DNA of 64,000 nucleotides from Brevibacterium zhoupengii (GCF_021117425.1 NZ_CP088298.1:3968001-4032000), one strand, 5' to 3'. Shown: positions 16,861 to 26,126, counted from the stretch's first letter. The notes: generated from the letters alone by a model not told the origin. Program-made: numbers and translations.

Positions 16861-19469
16861 GCCAGACTCCGCGCGATCACCTTGAGTTCCTGCCGGTCTC
16901 TGACATGCAGGCGCCGATAGAGACGGCCGAGGTGCCATTCCACTGTACGCACCGAAAGATGCAGCCGATCGCCGAGTTCCGAGTTGCTCGCGCCCTCGGC
17001 CACGCCATTGACCAGCTGCTTCTCGATCGTGGTGAGTATTGCAGACAGGTCTGCGCCACCAGCGTCGAAGGTGATCGTGCGCAGACTCGAATCCAGCAGC
17101 ATCCGAGCTTGTTTGATCGCAGTCGGGTTATTGTTCTGCACGGCTCTGTCGCGTGCGGAGCGTGCCAGATCTGCGCACATCACAATGGCCCCGAACTTCA
17201 GCGCCTCATCCGCTGCGGCAATGACCGCTTCGTCATCGTCACCGGGGCGAATCTTCGCCACCGCAGTTGCCAGTCGCCCCAGGTTTCCGTCCACCTTCTC
17301 TGCTGCGTCAGGCAGACTCCGCTGCGCCGCCGTGCTGCCATGCCGACTCGCCTCCATCCAGGCAAAGACAGCCAGGGTGTGGGCGCCACGCTCTTCGGCC
17401 TCTGTACCGAGGCGGTGCAGATCGTCCGCGAGCTTCGCCGGGTTCCTCAGCGCATGGGCTTGGAGTTCAAGCAGGTCGGCAAGATAGTCCTGACACCAGT
17501 CATAGTCGGCGTTGGGCAGACCGTGGACCGGTCCTGTGGTCCCTCCTACGGTTTTCCCGCTGTCCGGTTCGTGTCGGCGGAATCGGGCAATGCGATCGTC
17601 TGCCGAGGCTGTCGATGTGCGTCTGCTCGAGGTCTCACGCATCTGCAGCAGCCCCTCGGCCAGGTGCAGAGCAGCTTGAACGATTTCGCGTCCGTCTCCA
17701 CGCTGGCTCCCCTTCGCCACAGCCTTGCTGAGAGTCTGCCGTGCCCGCGTGAAGTGACCGGTCCACAAATCGACAAGAGCTGTGACAGGAACCGAACCTG
17801 GCTGCACCTCAACGATTCGTCTGGCGGTCGTGCGTGCGCGATCCCAGTCTCCTGCCAGATAGAATCCGATGAATATCTGCGGCACTGAGTCTTCGACTTC
17901 GAAGCTCGTCGTATCCGGCAGAGCAAACATCATCTCGGCCTGCGTCAGATACTCAAGACCGCGTTCAATTCGGCCGCACATGATCTCCACCTGGCCGAGC
18001 AGCGAGCAGGCACGCTGACGGTGTCGGGGCAGACAGCTGCGATTGCGGAAGACTCGCTCTGCCAGTTTTCGCCCCTCGTCCAAGCGTCCTCCGCGCACGT
18101 CGAACTGGGCACGAGTGACGTCCAACCGACCAGTGTCGACGGGACTACGCAGCCGTTCGCGAATCCACTCGGTACGCAAAGTCCGAGGCTCGCGGGGATC
18201 GGTCAACCGCAGCTCGATACACGCCAGTCGTGAGAGATACCTGTCGGACCCCTCTCCCACCTGCGGAGAGGAGATCAGACGGTCAACGATGTGCTCCGCC
18301 TCAACGGAGTCCCCTCGGCCCCGCTCCCCGCGCGCCAGCTCCAGGTAGATCTCCGGATCATCAGAATTCGAGTGTCTCAGCAATTCGATCGCCGCAGCGA
18401 AGTCTCCTCGCTCATTCGCCCACATGGCAGCACCGAGGACCTTGACCTCGTCGACTGGAACTCCCCAGTTCTGCGTCCATCTCACCTGGCCGAACAGCGC
18501 GGCCCCGACCAGAGGTGTCGTCTCCAGAACGGGGGTGATGTCCCGAAGCAGCTGCAGGCTATGCGAAGGCTGGACACCGTCGCGCAGACTCTGAGCGACA
18601 GCAGGTTCGACCACCGACACTTCGGCGTACCGGCCTCTAGTGATGTTGATGATTCCGCCCTCGACCAGGTTGTCGAGGACCTCGGGCTCGCACAGGGTCC
18701 GCAACGCTTCATACGGCAATGCACCGGCCATCGCGATCATCTCGAGAATTCGCTTCTGCTCCGGCCGCACATTCCACAGCGCCCGATGATCGGCGCCTCG
18801 GCGAGAAGAGGCGCTCGCGGCCGCACCGACGATGAGCTTTCTCAGCATGCGTGGGTTGCCCTGCGACTTCTGACGATAATCTGCAATCGTCCTGTCATCG
18901 AGCTCGCCTCCTGTTTCGCGAGCGATGGCGGCGATCGCATCCTCGTCCAGGCCCTCAAGATCGGTGCGTACGATCCTGCCTGCAGTCCACAGCGCCGCCA
19001 GCAGATCGATCGGCGGCCTGATCGTTTCGGCGGCCGCGACCAGTCTGATCCGACCGGCGGAAGCCAGCTGGGAGATGATCGAGAGCGAATGCTCATCGAC
19101 CCGGTCCGCATTGTCGATGAGCACGACGGGTGATTGCTCCCGTTCGAAGATCCGACTCATGACCGACAGCGCGGCGCCCGATGCGATCTCATCGGCCTGT
19201 TCTCCCTCACACGAAAGCAGAACTTCGAAGATGCCCAGCTTCCTTGAGGCAATCAGGTTCGAGCCGCGGAACCGGAAGACCGGCACATCCGGGTCCAGGT
19301 TCGCTGCGACACCGTTGATGATCGTGGTCTTGCCCATTCCGGAGGCGCCGATGACAAGCACCCCACAGATGTGGGGATCCGCCAGAAACCCGGTGATCTC
19401 CGCAATCTCCGCGCGGCTTCCTTTGGCCGCGGCACGTGTTGAACGCATTGGGGCAGCATTCAATTTCAC
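16857..19469 (-). CDS. Large LuxR-family regulator with intact ATPase domain, first of tandem pair
   Basis: An 870-residue protein from a GTG start at 19469 (an ATG at residue 8 is an alternative). Walker A GASGMGKT lies at 41-48, Walker B VVLIDNADRVDEHS near 115-128, followed by a TPR-like helical middle and a C-terminal LuxR domain (VAEGASNSELGDRLHLSVRT, then VEWHLGRLYRRLHV). It resembles the next gene in order of domains but not closely in sequence, so the pair is an old duplication or two recruits of one family. Their stop and start codons overlap, so both proteins should be made together and may form mixed oligomers (inference). Confidence 0.83.
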   Translation of the reverse strand: MKLNAAPMRSTRAAAKGSRAEIAEITGFLADPHICGVLVIGASGMGKTTIINGVAANLDPDVPVFRFRGSNLIASRKLGIFEVLLSCEGEQADEIASGAALSVMSRIFEREQSPVVLIDNADRVDEHSLSIISQLASAGRIRLVAAAETIRPPIDLLAALWTAGRIVRTDLEGLDEDAIAAIARETGGELDDRTIADYRQKSQGNPRMLRKLIVGAAASASSRRGADHRALWNVRPEQKRILEMIAMAGALPYEALRTLCEPEVLDNLVEGGIINITRGRYAEVSVVEPAVAQSLRDGVQPSHSLQLLRDITPVLETTPLVGAALFGQVRWTQNWGVPVDEVKVLGAAMWANERGDFAAAIELLRHSNSDDPEIYLELARGERGRGDSVEAEHIVDRLISSPQVGEGSDRYLSRLACIELRLTDPREPRTLRTEWIRERLRSPVDTGRLDVTRAQFDVRGGRLDEGRKLAERVFRNRSCLPRHRQRACSLLGQVEIMCGRIERGLEYLTQAEMMFALPDTTSFEVEDSVPQIFIGFYLAGDWDRARTTARRIVEVQPGSVPVTALVDLWTGHFTRARQTLSKAVAKGSQRGDGREIVQAALHLAEGLLQMRETSSRRTSTASADDRIARFRRHEPDSGKTVGGTTGPVHGLPNADYDWCQDYLADLLELQAHALRNPAKLADDLHRLGTEAEERGAHTLAVFAWMEASRHGSTAAQRSLPDAAEKVDGNLGRLATAVAKIRPGDDDEAVIAAADEALKFGAIVMCADLARSARDRAVQNNNPTAIKQARMLLDSSLRTITFDAGGADLSAILTTIEKQLVNGVAEGASNSELGDRLHLSVRTVEWHLGRLYRRLHVRDRQELKVIARSLA

Positions 19470-20132
19470 GGCGCCACGATCACTTGCCCGGCACCCACAC
19501 CCGCATCGAGCGCATGTGCCGATACACAGTCGTTGCGTTCTACGCGTGCGGAAACCGCCGACATGGGCGCGACACGACTCAAGCGGCCGTTCGGAGCCCG
19601 TGAGCTGAGTTCACCACAACGCATCCGACGGTGGTGCCCGAGGAAGACCTCACACGATTCATCATTGAATGCGCGATCGTTTTGGGACACGATATTCATC
19701 CCGTTCACTTCTCTCACAGAGGGCATATTCGGTGGGCATAGGAGGAGAGCCACTCGATTATGCGAAAAACAGTTTGTTTCTTTCAGCCCGACTTCTTCGG
19801 CTGAAGGGGAGTGTCCTCCCGATACTAGAACTGCTTCATTACTGGTCCTAGCTCCAGCACATCACTGTTAAGAAAACGTAACATTCCCGGTGACCGATCA
19901 TCACGAAATAGTAATAATTCAGACATATTGCGTCGTAACAGTGCAGATGCCAGGCAAATCGCACCACTGGGCCACCTGCGTCAGGCTGCCGAGAGCCTGT
20001 GGGCCGCCAGCGCGACAGAGCGGGCTCCGATCCCGCGGTTCCTCCGCGACTGCAGCCTTCAGCCACTTGTGAGCCTGAACACCGAAACGTACTATTGGGA
20101 CTAAGTTACCGAACGATCAATCAGGAGTTTTC
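19470..20132. other. 663-bp gene-free region between divergent operons
   Basis: No supported gene. It separates the LuxR tandem operon (minus) from the acyl-CoA dehydrogenase operon (plus). Bases about 19840-19945 are clearly richer in A+T than the surroundings and include CATATTGCG at 19925-19933. Just before the plus-strand gene, ACCGAACGATC at 20107-20117 resembles half of the operators used by TetR-type regulators of acyl-CoA genes, and TCAGGAG lies eight bases before the ATG at 20133. Confidence 0.5.
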
Positions 20133-21326
20133 ATGGACACCTTGCTGAATGCAGAGGAGCGCGAGTTCGCGCAGAAGATGCGTCAGTTCTATCGCACGGA
20201 GATACCCGAGGAACTGCGCTTCAAGGTCGCCACCGGCCAGGAGCTGACCAAAGAGGACATGGTCACGTCGCAGCGCATCCTCAATCAGCACGGATACGCT
20301 GTGCCGAACTGGCCTGTCGAATGGGGCGGTCAGGACTGGACTCCTGTGCAGCGACACATCTGGCTCGAGGAGATGCAGCTTGCCTGCGTCCCGCAGCCGC
20401 TGCCCTTCAACGTCTCCATGGTCGGCCCTGTCATCGCGACCTTCGGCAGCCAGGAGATCAAGGAGCGTTTCCTGCCCGCCACCGCCAACATCGACATCTG
20501 GTGGTCGCAGGGCTTCTCCGAACCCGATGCCGGCTCTGACCTCGCTTCGCTGAAGACCACCGCGGTCCGCAACGGAGACAAGTACATCGTCAACGGTCAG
20601 AAGACCTGGACAACCTTGGGCCAGTACGGCGACTGGATGTTCAACCTGGTGCGCACCGACCCGAACGTGAAGAAGCAGGCGGGTATCTCATTCCTGCTCA
20701 TCGACATGAAGACGCCCGGTGTCACCGTCCGCCCGATTCAGCTCATCGACGGCGGCCATGAGGTCAACGAAGTCTTCTTCGACAATGTCGAGGTTCCCGT
20801 CGAGAACCTCGTCGGCGAAGAGAACAAGGGCTGGACCTACGCGAAGTTCCTGCTCGGCAACGAGCGCACCGGCATCGCCCGCATCGGCGGATCCAAGGTC
20901 AACCTGGCCCGGGCCAAGGCCTACGCCGCGGTGACGAAGACGGCACGTGGCACCCTGCTGGATGACCCTCTGTTCTCCGCCCGTCTGACTCGGATCGAAG
21001 CCGAACTCACTGCGCTTGAGATGACCCAGCTGCGCATCCTCTCAACTCAGGCTGCCGGATCTGACAAGCCGGATCCACGCTCCTCTGTGCTCAAGCTCAA
21101 GGGCTCGCAGTTACAGGAGGACATCAGCGAACTCCTCGTTGACGTCCTCGGCCCACAAGGGCTCGACTTCGTCGCCGACCGCGCCCAGGGCGAGGGCCTC
21201 TCAGACCTTCCGCTGGGTGCCGTCGATGCCCTTCCCGCGTACTTCAACACCCGCAAGGTCACCATCTACGGCGGCTCGTCCGAGGTCCAGCGCGGAATCA
21301 TCTCGAAAGCACTGCTTGGTCTCTGA
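20133..21326 (+). CDS. Acyl-CoA dehydrogenase, first subunit of a pair
   Basis: A 397-residue FAD acyl-CoA dehydrogenase with the N-terminal helical domain, the central beta domain (QGFSEPDAGSDLASLKTTA, IVNGQKTWTT) and the C-terminal bundle. It oxidises an acyl-CoA to the 2-enoyl-CoA and passes electrons to electron-transfer flavoprotein. Near the C terminus the usual catalytic YEG is YGG (in IYGGSSEVQRG), so the glutamate base, if any, must sit elsewhere; the NERTG segment near residue 247 is a candidate. The tandem gene at 21366 suggests a heteromeric enzyme like the paired FadE proteins that act on bulky substrates. Confidence 0.88.
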   Translation: MDTLLNAEEREFAQKMRQFYRTEIPEELRFKVATGQELTKEDMVTSQRILNQHGYAVPNWPVEWGGQDWTPVQRHIWLEEMQLACVPQPLPFNVSMVGPVIATFGSQEIKERFLPATANIDIWWSQGFSEPDAGSDLASLKTTAVRNGDKYIVNGQKTWTTLGQYGDWMFNLVRTDPNVKKQAGISFLLIDMKTPGVTVRPIQLIDGGHEVNEVFFDNVEVPVENLVGEENKGWTYAKFLLGNERTGIARIGGSKVNLARAKAYAAVTKTARGTLLDDPLFSARLTRIEAELTALEMTQLRILSTQAAGSDKPDPRSSVLKLKGSQLQEDISELLVDVLGPQGLDFVADRAQGEGLSDLPLGAVDALPAYFNTRKVTIYGGSSEVQRGIISKALLGL

Positions 21327-21365
21327 GGTTCCCACGAGCCCAGGACACTTAAGAAGAGGACAATC

Positions 21366-22514
21366 ATGGATCTTGAACTCAACGACATTCAGCAAGAACT
21401 CGCCAGCACTTTGAACAAGTACCTGCGCAGCGAGTACGACACACAGGCCCGCGAAGCAATCCTGGCCAGCGACGAGGGCATCTCCCGCGAGAAGTGGGAG
21501 CAGTTCGCAGAGATGGGCCTGCTCGGCCTGGCAATCCCGGAGAACTACGGTGGAGCCGAGATGACCTTCGCCGAGGTTGCTGTGGTGCTCGAAGCATTCG
21601 GCCGTTCGCTCGTGCTCGAGCCGTTCCTGGCCACAGCTGTGCTGGGTGCCAACGCCATCGTCGCCGCCGGCACCGAAGAGCAGAAGCAGGAGATCCTGCC
21701 CTCTGTGTGTGAAGGCCAAACCTTCCTCGCCTTCGCTGCCCTTGAGCCCGGCCTGCGCTACGCGGTCGACACGCCCTCCACCACAGCCTCGGCGGGCGCT
21801 GACGGTGCCTACACGATCAGCGGAGAGAAGAACGGTGTGCTCGGCGGCGACGTCGCCGACCACTTCATCGTCACTGCCGCAGAGAACGGCGATCTGGGTC
21901 TCTACCTCGTCGCTGCATCGGCGTCGGGCGTTAATCGCGTCGCTCACCGTCAGGCCGATGGACAGGGCAGCGCCAGCGTGAAGTTCGACAATGCTCCCGC
22001 CCAGCGTCTGGGCGCCGCCGATGCGCACGCTGTCGTCGCCGAACTCATCGACACTGCCAACGCCGCGATCATGGCCGAAGCCGTCGGCGTCATGGAGACC
22101 TCCCTGACGATGACGGCAGAGTACCTCAAAACTCGCGAGCAGTTCGGTGCCCCGATCGGTGCCAACCAGGCTCTCCAGCACCGTGCGGCCGACCTCTACG
22201 CGGACCTCGAGTACGCCCGAAGCATGGCACTGTTCTCGCGCCTCGCGGTCACCAGCGAAGAGGCAGGCTCCGAAAAGGACCGTCACCGCGATGTCATTGC
22301 GGCCAAGATCATCATCGATTCGTCGGCTCGCACCATCAGCCAGGAATCGATTCAGATGCACGGCGGCATCGGCATGACCATGGAATACCCCATCGGCCAC
22401 TATGCCAAGCGGTTGACGGTCATCTCACGTACGTTCGACGATGCCGATTCGCTGACTGCCGAGCTGGCAGAGATCGGCGGACTCATCGAGCCGCACGCCG
22501 CCGATCTGAACTGA
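21366..22514 (+). CDS. Acyl-CoA dehydrogenase, second subunit of a pair
   Basis: A 382-residue member of the same family, 39 bp downstream of the first with AAGAAGAGGA before its ATG. It retains the overall fold and the QMHGGIGMTMEYP motif of the C-terminal domain but lacks a YEG motif. Its central flavin-binding region is less canonical than in the first protein (EPGLRYAVDTPSTTA in place of EPxAGSD). This is the pattern of alpha/beta heterotetrameric dehydrogenases, in which the two chains share the active sites. The operon ends in a strong stem-loop at 22594-22647. Substrate is not evident from the neighbourhood. Confidence 0.85.
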   Translation: MDLELNDIQQELASTLNKYLRSEYDTQAREAILASDEGISREKWEQFAEMGLLGLAIPENYGGAEMTFAEVAVVLEAFGRSLVLEPFLATAVLGANAIVAAGTEEQKQEILPSVCEGQTFLAFAALEPGLRYAVDTPSTTASAGADGAYTISGEKNGVLGGDVADHFIVTAAENGDLGLYLVAASASGVNRVAHRQADGQGSASVKFDNAPAQRLGAADAHAVVAELIDTANAAIMAEAVGVMETSLTMTAEYLKTREQFGAPIGANQALQHRAADLYADLEYARSMALFSRLAVTSEEAGSEKDRHRDVIAAKIIIDSSARTISQESIQMHGGIGMTMEYPIGHYAKRLTVISRTFDDADSLTAELAEIGGLIEPHAADLN

Positions 22515-22593
22515 GGTCAGGCAGCTGACGCTCTTCCGCTTCACGCGCTCAGCCTGAAGCGGAAGAGCACCAACAGCGATCAGTTAGAGAAGA

Positions 22594-22647
22594 CAGTGGG
22601 CGTTTTGTGCTGATTCCAGGGATGGAATCAGCACAAAACGCCCACTG
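22594..22647. terminator. Long-stem intrinsic terminator between convergent operons
   Basis: Two 25-base arms (starting CAGTGGGCGTTTTGTG at 22594 and ending at 22647) are exact reverse complements around a GGGA loop (22619-22622), followed by TTTTT at 22648-22652. It ends the acyl-CoA dehydrogenase operon and, read the other way, faces the 3' end of the methyltransferase operon. Confidence 0.88.
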
Positions 22648-22730
22648 TTTTTCGTTTCCTGCAGGTCCGCCGTCGCGCCGTCGCGCAGTCCCGCCGTCCT
22701 GAGGCCGTCAGGGCTGAGCGCCGGAGGCCC

Positions 22731-23375
22731 TCAGCTCACCGGCTGGTCGTAGACGTGACGGCGGATCCATGAGTGCATGGTGATCGCTGCCGCGGCGGCG
22801 GCGTTCATGGACCTTGTCGAACCGTACTGGGCGATCGACAGCACCGCAGTGCTCGCCTGGTGCGCTTCCTCGCTCAGGCCGGGTCCCTCCTGGCCGAACA
22901 GCAGCAGGCTGCGGCGCGGGAGGTCATAGGTCTCCAGCGGCACGGAGTCCGGGAAGTTGTCGATCCCGATCAGCGGCACGTCATTGTCGGTGCACCACTG
23001 CAGAAGATCGTCGATGCTCGGGTGGTGGATGATGTGCTGGTACCGGTCGGTGACCATCGCCCCACGCCGATTCCAGCGCCGTCTGCCCACGATGTGCACT
23101 GCGGCTGCATTGAAGGCATTGGCCGTCCGGACGACCGAACCGATGTTGAGGTCGTGCTGCCAGTTCTCCACACCGACGTGGAATTCGTGCCGCGTCGAGT
23201 CGAGATCGGCAACGATCGCCTCAAGTTTCCAGTAGCGATACTTGTCGACGACATTGCGCCGATCGCCCTCAGCCAGAAGCTCGGGATCGAAGTGCTCAGA
23301 CACAGGCCAGGGGCCGGTCCACGGACCGACCCCCACCTGTGGCGCGTTCGACTCCGACGCGCTGTCCTCAGTCAC
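22731..23375 (-). CDS. TrmH/SpoU-family RNA methyltransferase
   Basis: A 214-residue SPOUT-fold enzyme with the three family motifs: NIGSVVRTANAF (motif 1), LLLFGQEGPGLS (motif 2) and IAQYGSTRSMNAAAAAAITM (motif 3). These proteins use S-adenosylmethionine to methylate ribose 2'-hydroxyls in rRNA or tRNA and bind as knotted dimers. The GTG start at 23375 overlaps the permease stop as GTGA, so it is the third gene of the ABC operon, with no obvious functional link. The target nucleotide cannot be told from sequence. Confidence 0.88.
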   Translation of the reverse strand: MTEDSASESNAPQVGVGPWTGPWPVSEHFDPELLAEGDRRNVVDKYRYWKLEAIVADLDSTRHEFHVGVENWQHDLNIGSVVRTANAFNAAAVHIVGRRRWNRRGAMVTDRYQHIIHHPSIDDLLQWCTDNDVPLIGIDNFPDSVPLETYDLPRRSLLLFGQEGPGLSEEAHQASTAVLSIAQYGSTRSMNAAAAAAITMHSWIRRHVYDQPVS

Positions 23376-25078
23376 TTCTTGTCATCGGTTTCATCCGCCG
23401 AGGTGTCGGCCTTCGATTTGCCCGCCGAGGTGTCAGCGGAGTCCGAATCGATCGCGTCGTCGGACTTCGCGTCCGAGTCCGCTTCGGCATCCGAGTCCGA
23501 ATCCTTGGAAGCGTCCTTCGAGTCAGTGTCCTTCTTGCCGGCTGCGCCGACGGAGACCTTCTGTGCACGCTTGCTCATCTTCACGGTCTTACCGCCGCGT
23601 CCGCCGCCGGTGAGCACCGCGCGAACGTAGGCGCTGCTGGCCAGGGAGTGGACGATGAGCGCCACCACTGCTGCGATGGCCGCAGCAACAAGGCCCTCCC
23701 ACCATTCGGGTGGGCTTGCGAAGAAGCGACCGGCGATTCCCAGCGCCGAGGTGAACGGAGTCCACGACAGCACCTTGGCGACGGTTCCCGAGGCTCCCAG
23801 GATGACGGGAGCGATGAAGCCGGCCACGGTGATGACGCCGATGATCGACACGAAGATCTTGCGTGCTGTACTGCCGGTCACCGTCGATGCCCACACGAGG
23901 AGCGCGTAGATGGTCCAGGCAGTGAACAGCAAGGTCAGTGCGAACCAGCCCAGCCCCGGAAGCATGGCGAATGCCAAAGAGGTCTTCCCCGTGATGGAGA
24001 GCCCGAGTTCGGCCACAACGATCGCGATCACCAGGTGCACGGCCGTCAGGGACAGCATGCCAGTGATCCGACCCGAGGCAGAGGCGCGCGGCGGAATCGT
24101 CGCGGCGATGATCTCGGTGATCCGGTTGCGCTTCTCCAGGCGCAGGTTCTGATAGAGCGCGGTGCCGAGTGTGGCCACCACGAGAAGCGCGAACACTGCC
24201 ATTCCCCACAGCAGCGGAGTTGCGATCTCTGCGCCGACTGCCGGCGCGTTCAGTAGTGTCGCCTCAGTCTTCGGCGCCAGCTTCTCCAGCAGAGCCTCGG
24301 GCTGTTCGTCCAAGGCGATGATCGTCGGCTGTGCCTGTCCGCTGGGGTCCTGGATGAAGGCCGCGTCGACCTTGCCCTCCTTGACCAGCTTCTCCGCAGC
24401 CTGCGCGTCTTTGGCGTCGGTGATCTTCACGCCCAGCTGCTGCTCGTACATGGCAGCCTGTTCGCCTACCCCGACCATAGCCATGGTCGGAGTACCCGAC
24501 TTCGAATCGGATCCGGCGACGACGCCGGAGATGATCGCAGCGAGGATTCCGAGCACGATGACCGCGCCGGTAACCAGGAAGAAGGGACTGCGCAGTGCTG
24601 TCGTGCTCTCTCGGTTCGACACCAGCCATGCGGCCTGGCGTTTGTTCACGTCGACGAACTCGGAGACCAGTCCGGTCTCGGGAAGCTCGTCGGCAGAGGG
24701 CTTGTCTTCGGCGAGTTCGAATGGAACCTCATCGAGCCCGTCGTCGGCCGCAACTGCGTCCGCGTCGCTCGCGCTGTCAGTGTCAGTGACGTCGTCAGTG
24801 TCAGTTGCGTCGTCAGCGGCAGCTGCAGCGGGCTTGGCGCCCTTGGCGTTCTTCGTCGGCTTGCTGTTCCGAGCCGAAGAGGCCTTCTTCGCTGATTTCG
24901 CGCCCGCGCCCGCTCCAGCACCGGTGCCGGTGCTCTGTGCTGAGTCGCCATCGTTGTCGGTCACCGTGACGTCGTCGCCGATAGGAGTGCCCAGATCATC
25001 GATGCTCTCTCCGGCAGTGCCCTTCGACACCTGTGGCTCCGGGGACTCCCCGTCTTGGCCTTCGTCCTTGCCTGCCAT
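23372..25078 (-). CDS. ABC-2-type transporter permease with long low-complexity tails
   Basis: From the ATG at 25078 the protein has 568 residues. Residues 1-145 are hydrophilic and low in complexity (GTGAGAGAGAKSAKK, then Asp/Thr/Ser repeats). A membrane helix follows at about 166-187, then an extracytoplasmic domain of about 100 residues (EQAAMYEQQLGVKITDAKDA) and six or so helices, a NatB/YhaP-like layout. The last 60 residues are an Asp/Ser/Lys tail. The ATG shares one base with the stop of the ATPase gene. It is presumably the membrane partner of that ATPase and exports sodium, a peptide or a small molecule; the substrate is unknown. Confidence 0.78.
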   Translation of the reverse strand: MAGKDEGQDGESPEPQVSKGTAGESIDDLGTPIGDDVTVTDNDGDSAQSTGTGAGAGAGAKSAKKASSARNSKPTKNAKGAKPAAAAADDATDTDDVTDTDSASDADAVAADDGLDEVPFELAEDKPSADELPETGLVSEFVDVNKRQAAWLVSNRESTTALRSPFFLVTGAVIVLGILAAIISGVVAGSDSKSGTPTMAMVGVGEQAAMYEQQLGVKITDAKDAQAAEKLVKEGKVDAAFIQDPSGQAQPTIIALDEQPEALLEKLAPKTEATLLNAPAVGAEIATPLLWGMAVFALLVVATLGTALYQNLRLEKRNRITEIIAATIPPRASASGRITGMLSLTAVHLVIAIVVAELGLSITGKTSLAFAMLPGLGWFALTLLFTAWTIYALLVWASTVTGSTARKIFVSIIGVITVAGFIAPVILGASGTVAKVLSWTPFTSALGIAGRFFASPPEWWEGLVAAAIAAVVALIVHSLASSAYVRAVLTGGGRGGKTVKMSKRAQKVSVGAAGKKDTDSKDASKDSDSDAEADSDAKSDDAIDSDSADTSAGKSKADTSADETDDKK

Positions 25079-25959
25079 CACAAAGCCTCCTTGTACTGCT
25101 CGGCCAATGTCGGGCGAACACTCTCGAAACTCTTCACACCATTCAGTGCTGCCACGGTCTGTGCGGCCGCACCCGCATCGGCGGCCCGGAAGCTGATGAC
25201 GTTGTCTGCGGAGTCGAGGATCGCAACGTCGCTGACGTCCGCGCGGCTCTCCAATGTCTTGGCAGCCGCCTCGGCGTCGGCAAGCTCCACCCGGTACTTC
25301 ACATCCGCACGCAGCTCTTCCACGCTGCCGGTCACGCTGGTCCGTCCTTGGCTGAGGACGATGACGTCGTCGGCATGGGCCTGCGCGGCTTCCCAATTGT
25401 CGGTGGCCAGGATGACTGGCACACCTGAGGCTGCGTGGGCACGCAGCAGGGACATCACAAGTTCGGTTGACTGCGAGTCGAGTCCGGAGAAGGCGTCGTC
25501 GATGATGACGACATCGGGATCGGCGGCCAGGATCGCTGCGATGTCGACGCGGGCGATCTCGGTGCCGCTGAGGTTCTTCAGCGGGGCGTAGCCGCGATCG
25601 GCGAGTTCGAGGCGCGAGAGCAGAGTCAGCGCATTGCGCTCCGCTGCTCCGAGCGTGATGCCGTGCAGACGCGCCAGGTAGACGATCTGATCGATCACGC
25701 GCATGTTCGGGTAGCCACCGCGCTCGGCGGGCAGATATCCGAAGTTCTGACGATCGCCGAAGTCGAGCTCGAAGTCCTCGAGCTTGACGGTGCCCTCATC
25801 GGGCGAGATCAGCCCCATGATGACGCGAACCAGCTCGGTCCGACCGGCTGAACGGGATCCGACGATTGCAGTGATCCGGCCTGCCTGCGCGGTGAAACTC
25901 ACCTCGTCGAGATAAGTTCGCTTTCCCTTGCGCAGGGAAACCTCTTTCAGTGTGAGCAC
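25078..25959 (-). CDS. NatA-like ABC ATPase with degenerate catalytic motifs
   Basis: The 293 residues follow the NatA family closely (GYLPAERGGYPNMRVIDQIVY, LARLHG), but the catalytic signatures are altered: Walker A is GSRSAGRT (34-41; lysine replaced by Arg40), the signature is LSGTE (130-134), Walker B is VIIDD (Asp155 where glutamate is usual) and the H-loop reads ATDNWE, with no histidine. Such changes would be expected to slow or abolish ATP hydrolysis, so the complex may be regulatory or use unusual chemistry (inference). It heads the operon with the permease and RNA methyltransferase. Confidence 0.82.
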   Translation of the reverse strand: MLTLKEVSLRKGKRTYLDEVSFTAQAGRITAIVGSRSAGRTELVRVIMGLISPDEGTVKLEDFELDFGDRQNFGYLPAERGGYPNMRVIDQIVYLARLHGITLGAAERNALTLLSRLELADRGYAPLKNLSGTEIARVDIAAILAADPDVVIIDDAFSGLDSQSTELVMSLLRAHAASGVPVILATDNWEAAQAHADDVIVLSQGRTSVTGSVEELRADVKYRVELADAEAAAKTLESRADVSDVAILDSADNVISFRAADAGAAAQTVAALNGVKSFESVRPTLAEQYKEAL

Positions 25960-26126
25960 GCGTCATCCTTACTTTTCCTGAAGCAGTACTGTGGGAGTGT
26001 CTCATCTATCGTGTTGAATGGACCACGATGTTTCAAACCAGGACCCCGATTTCGACAGAATTGCCAGTCGAGTCCCAGCTGCTGATCGACGGGTGAGACG
26101 GCGCCCGCGGAGTCCGAGGAAACGTC

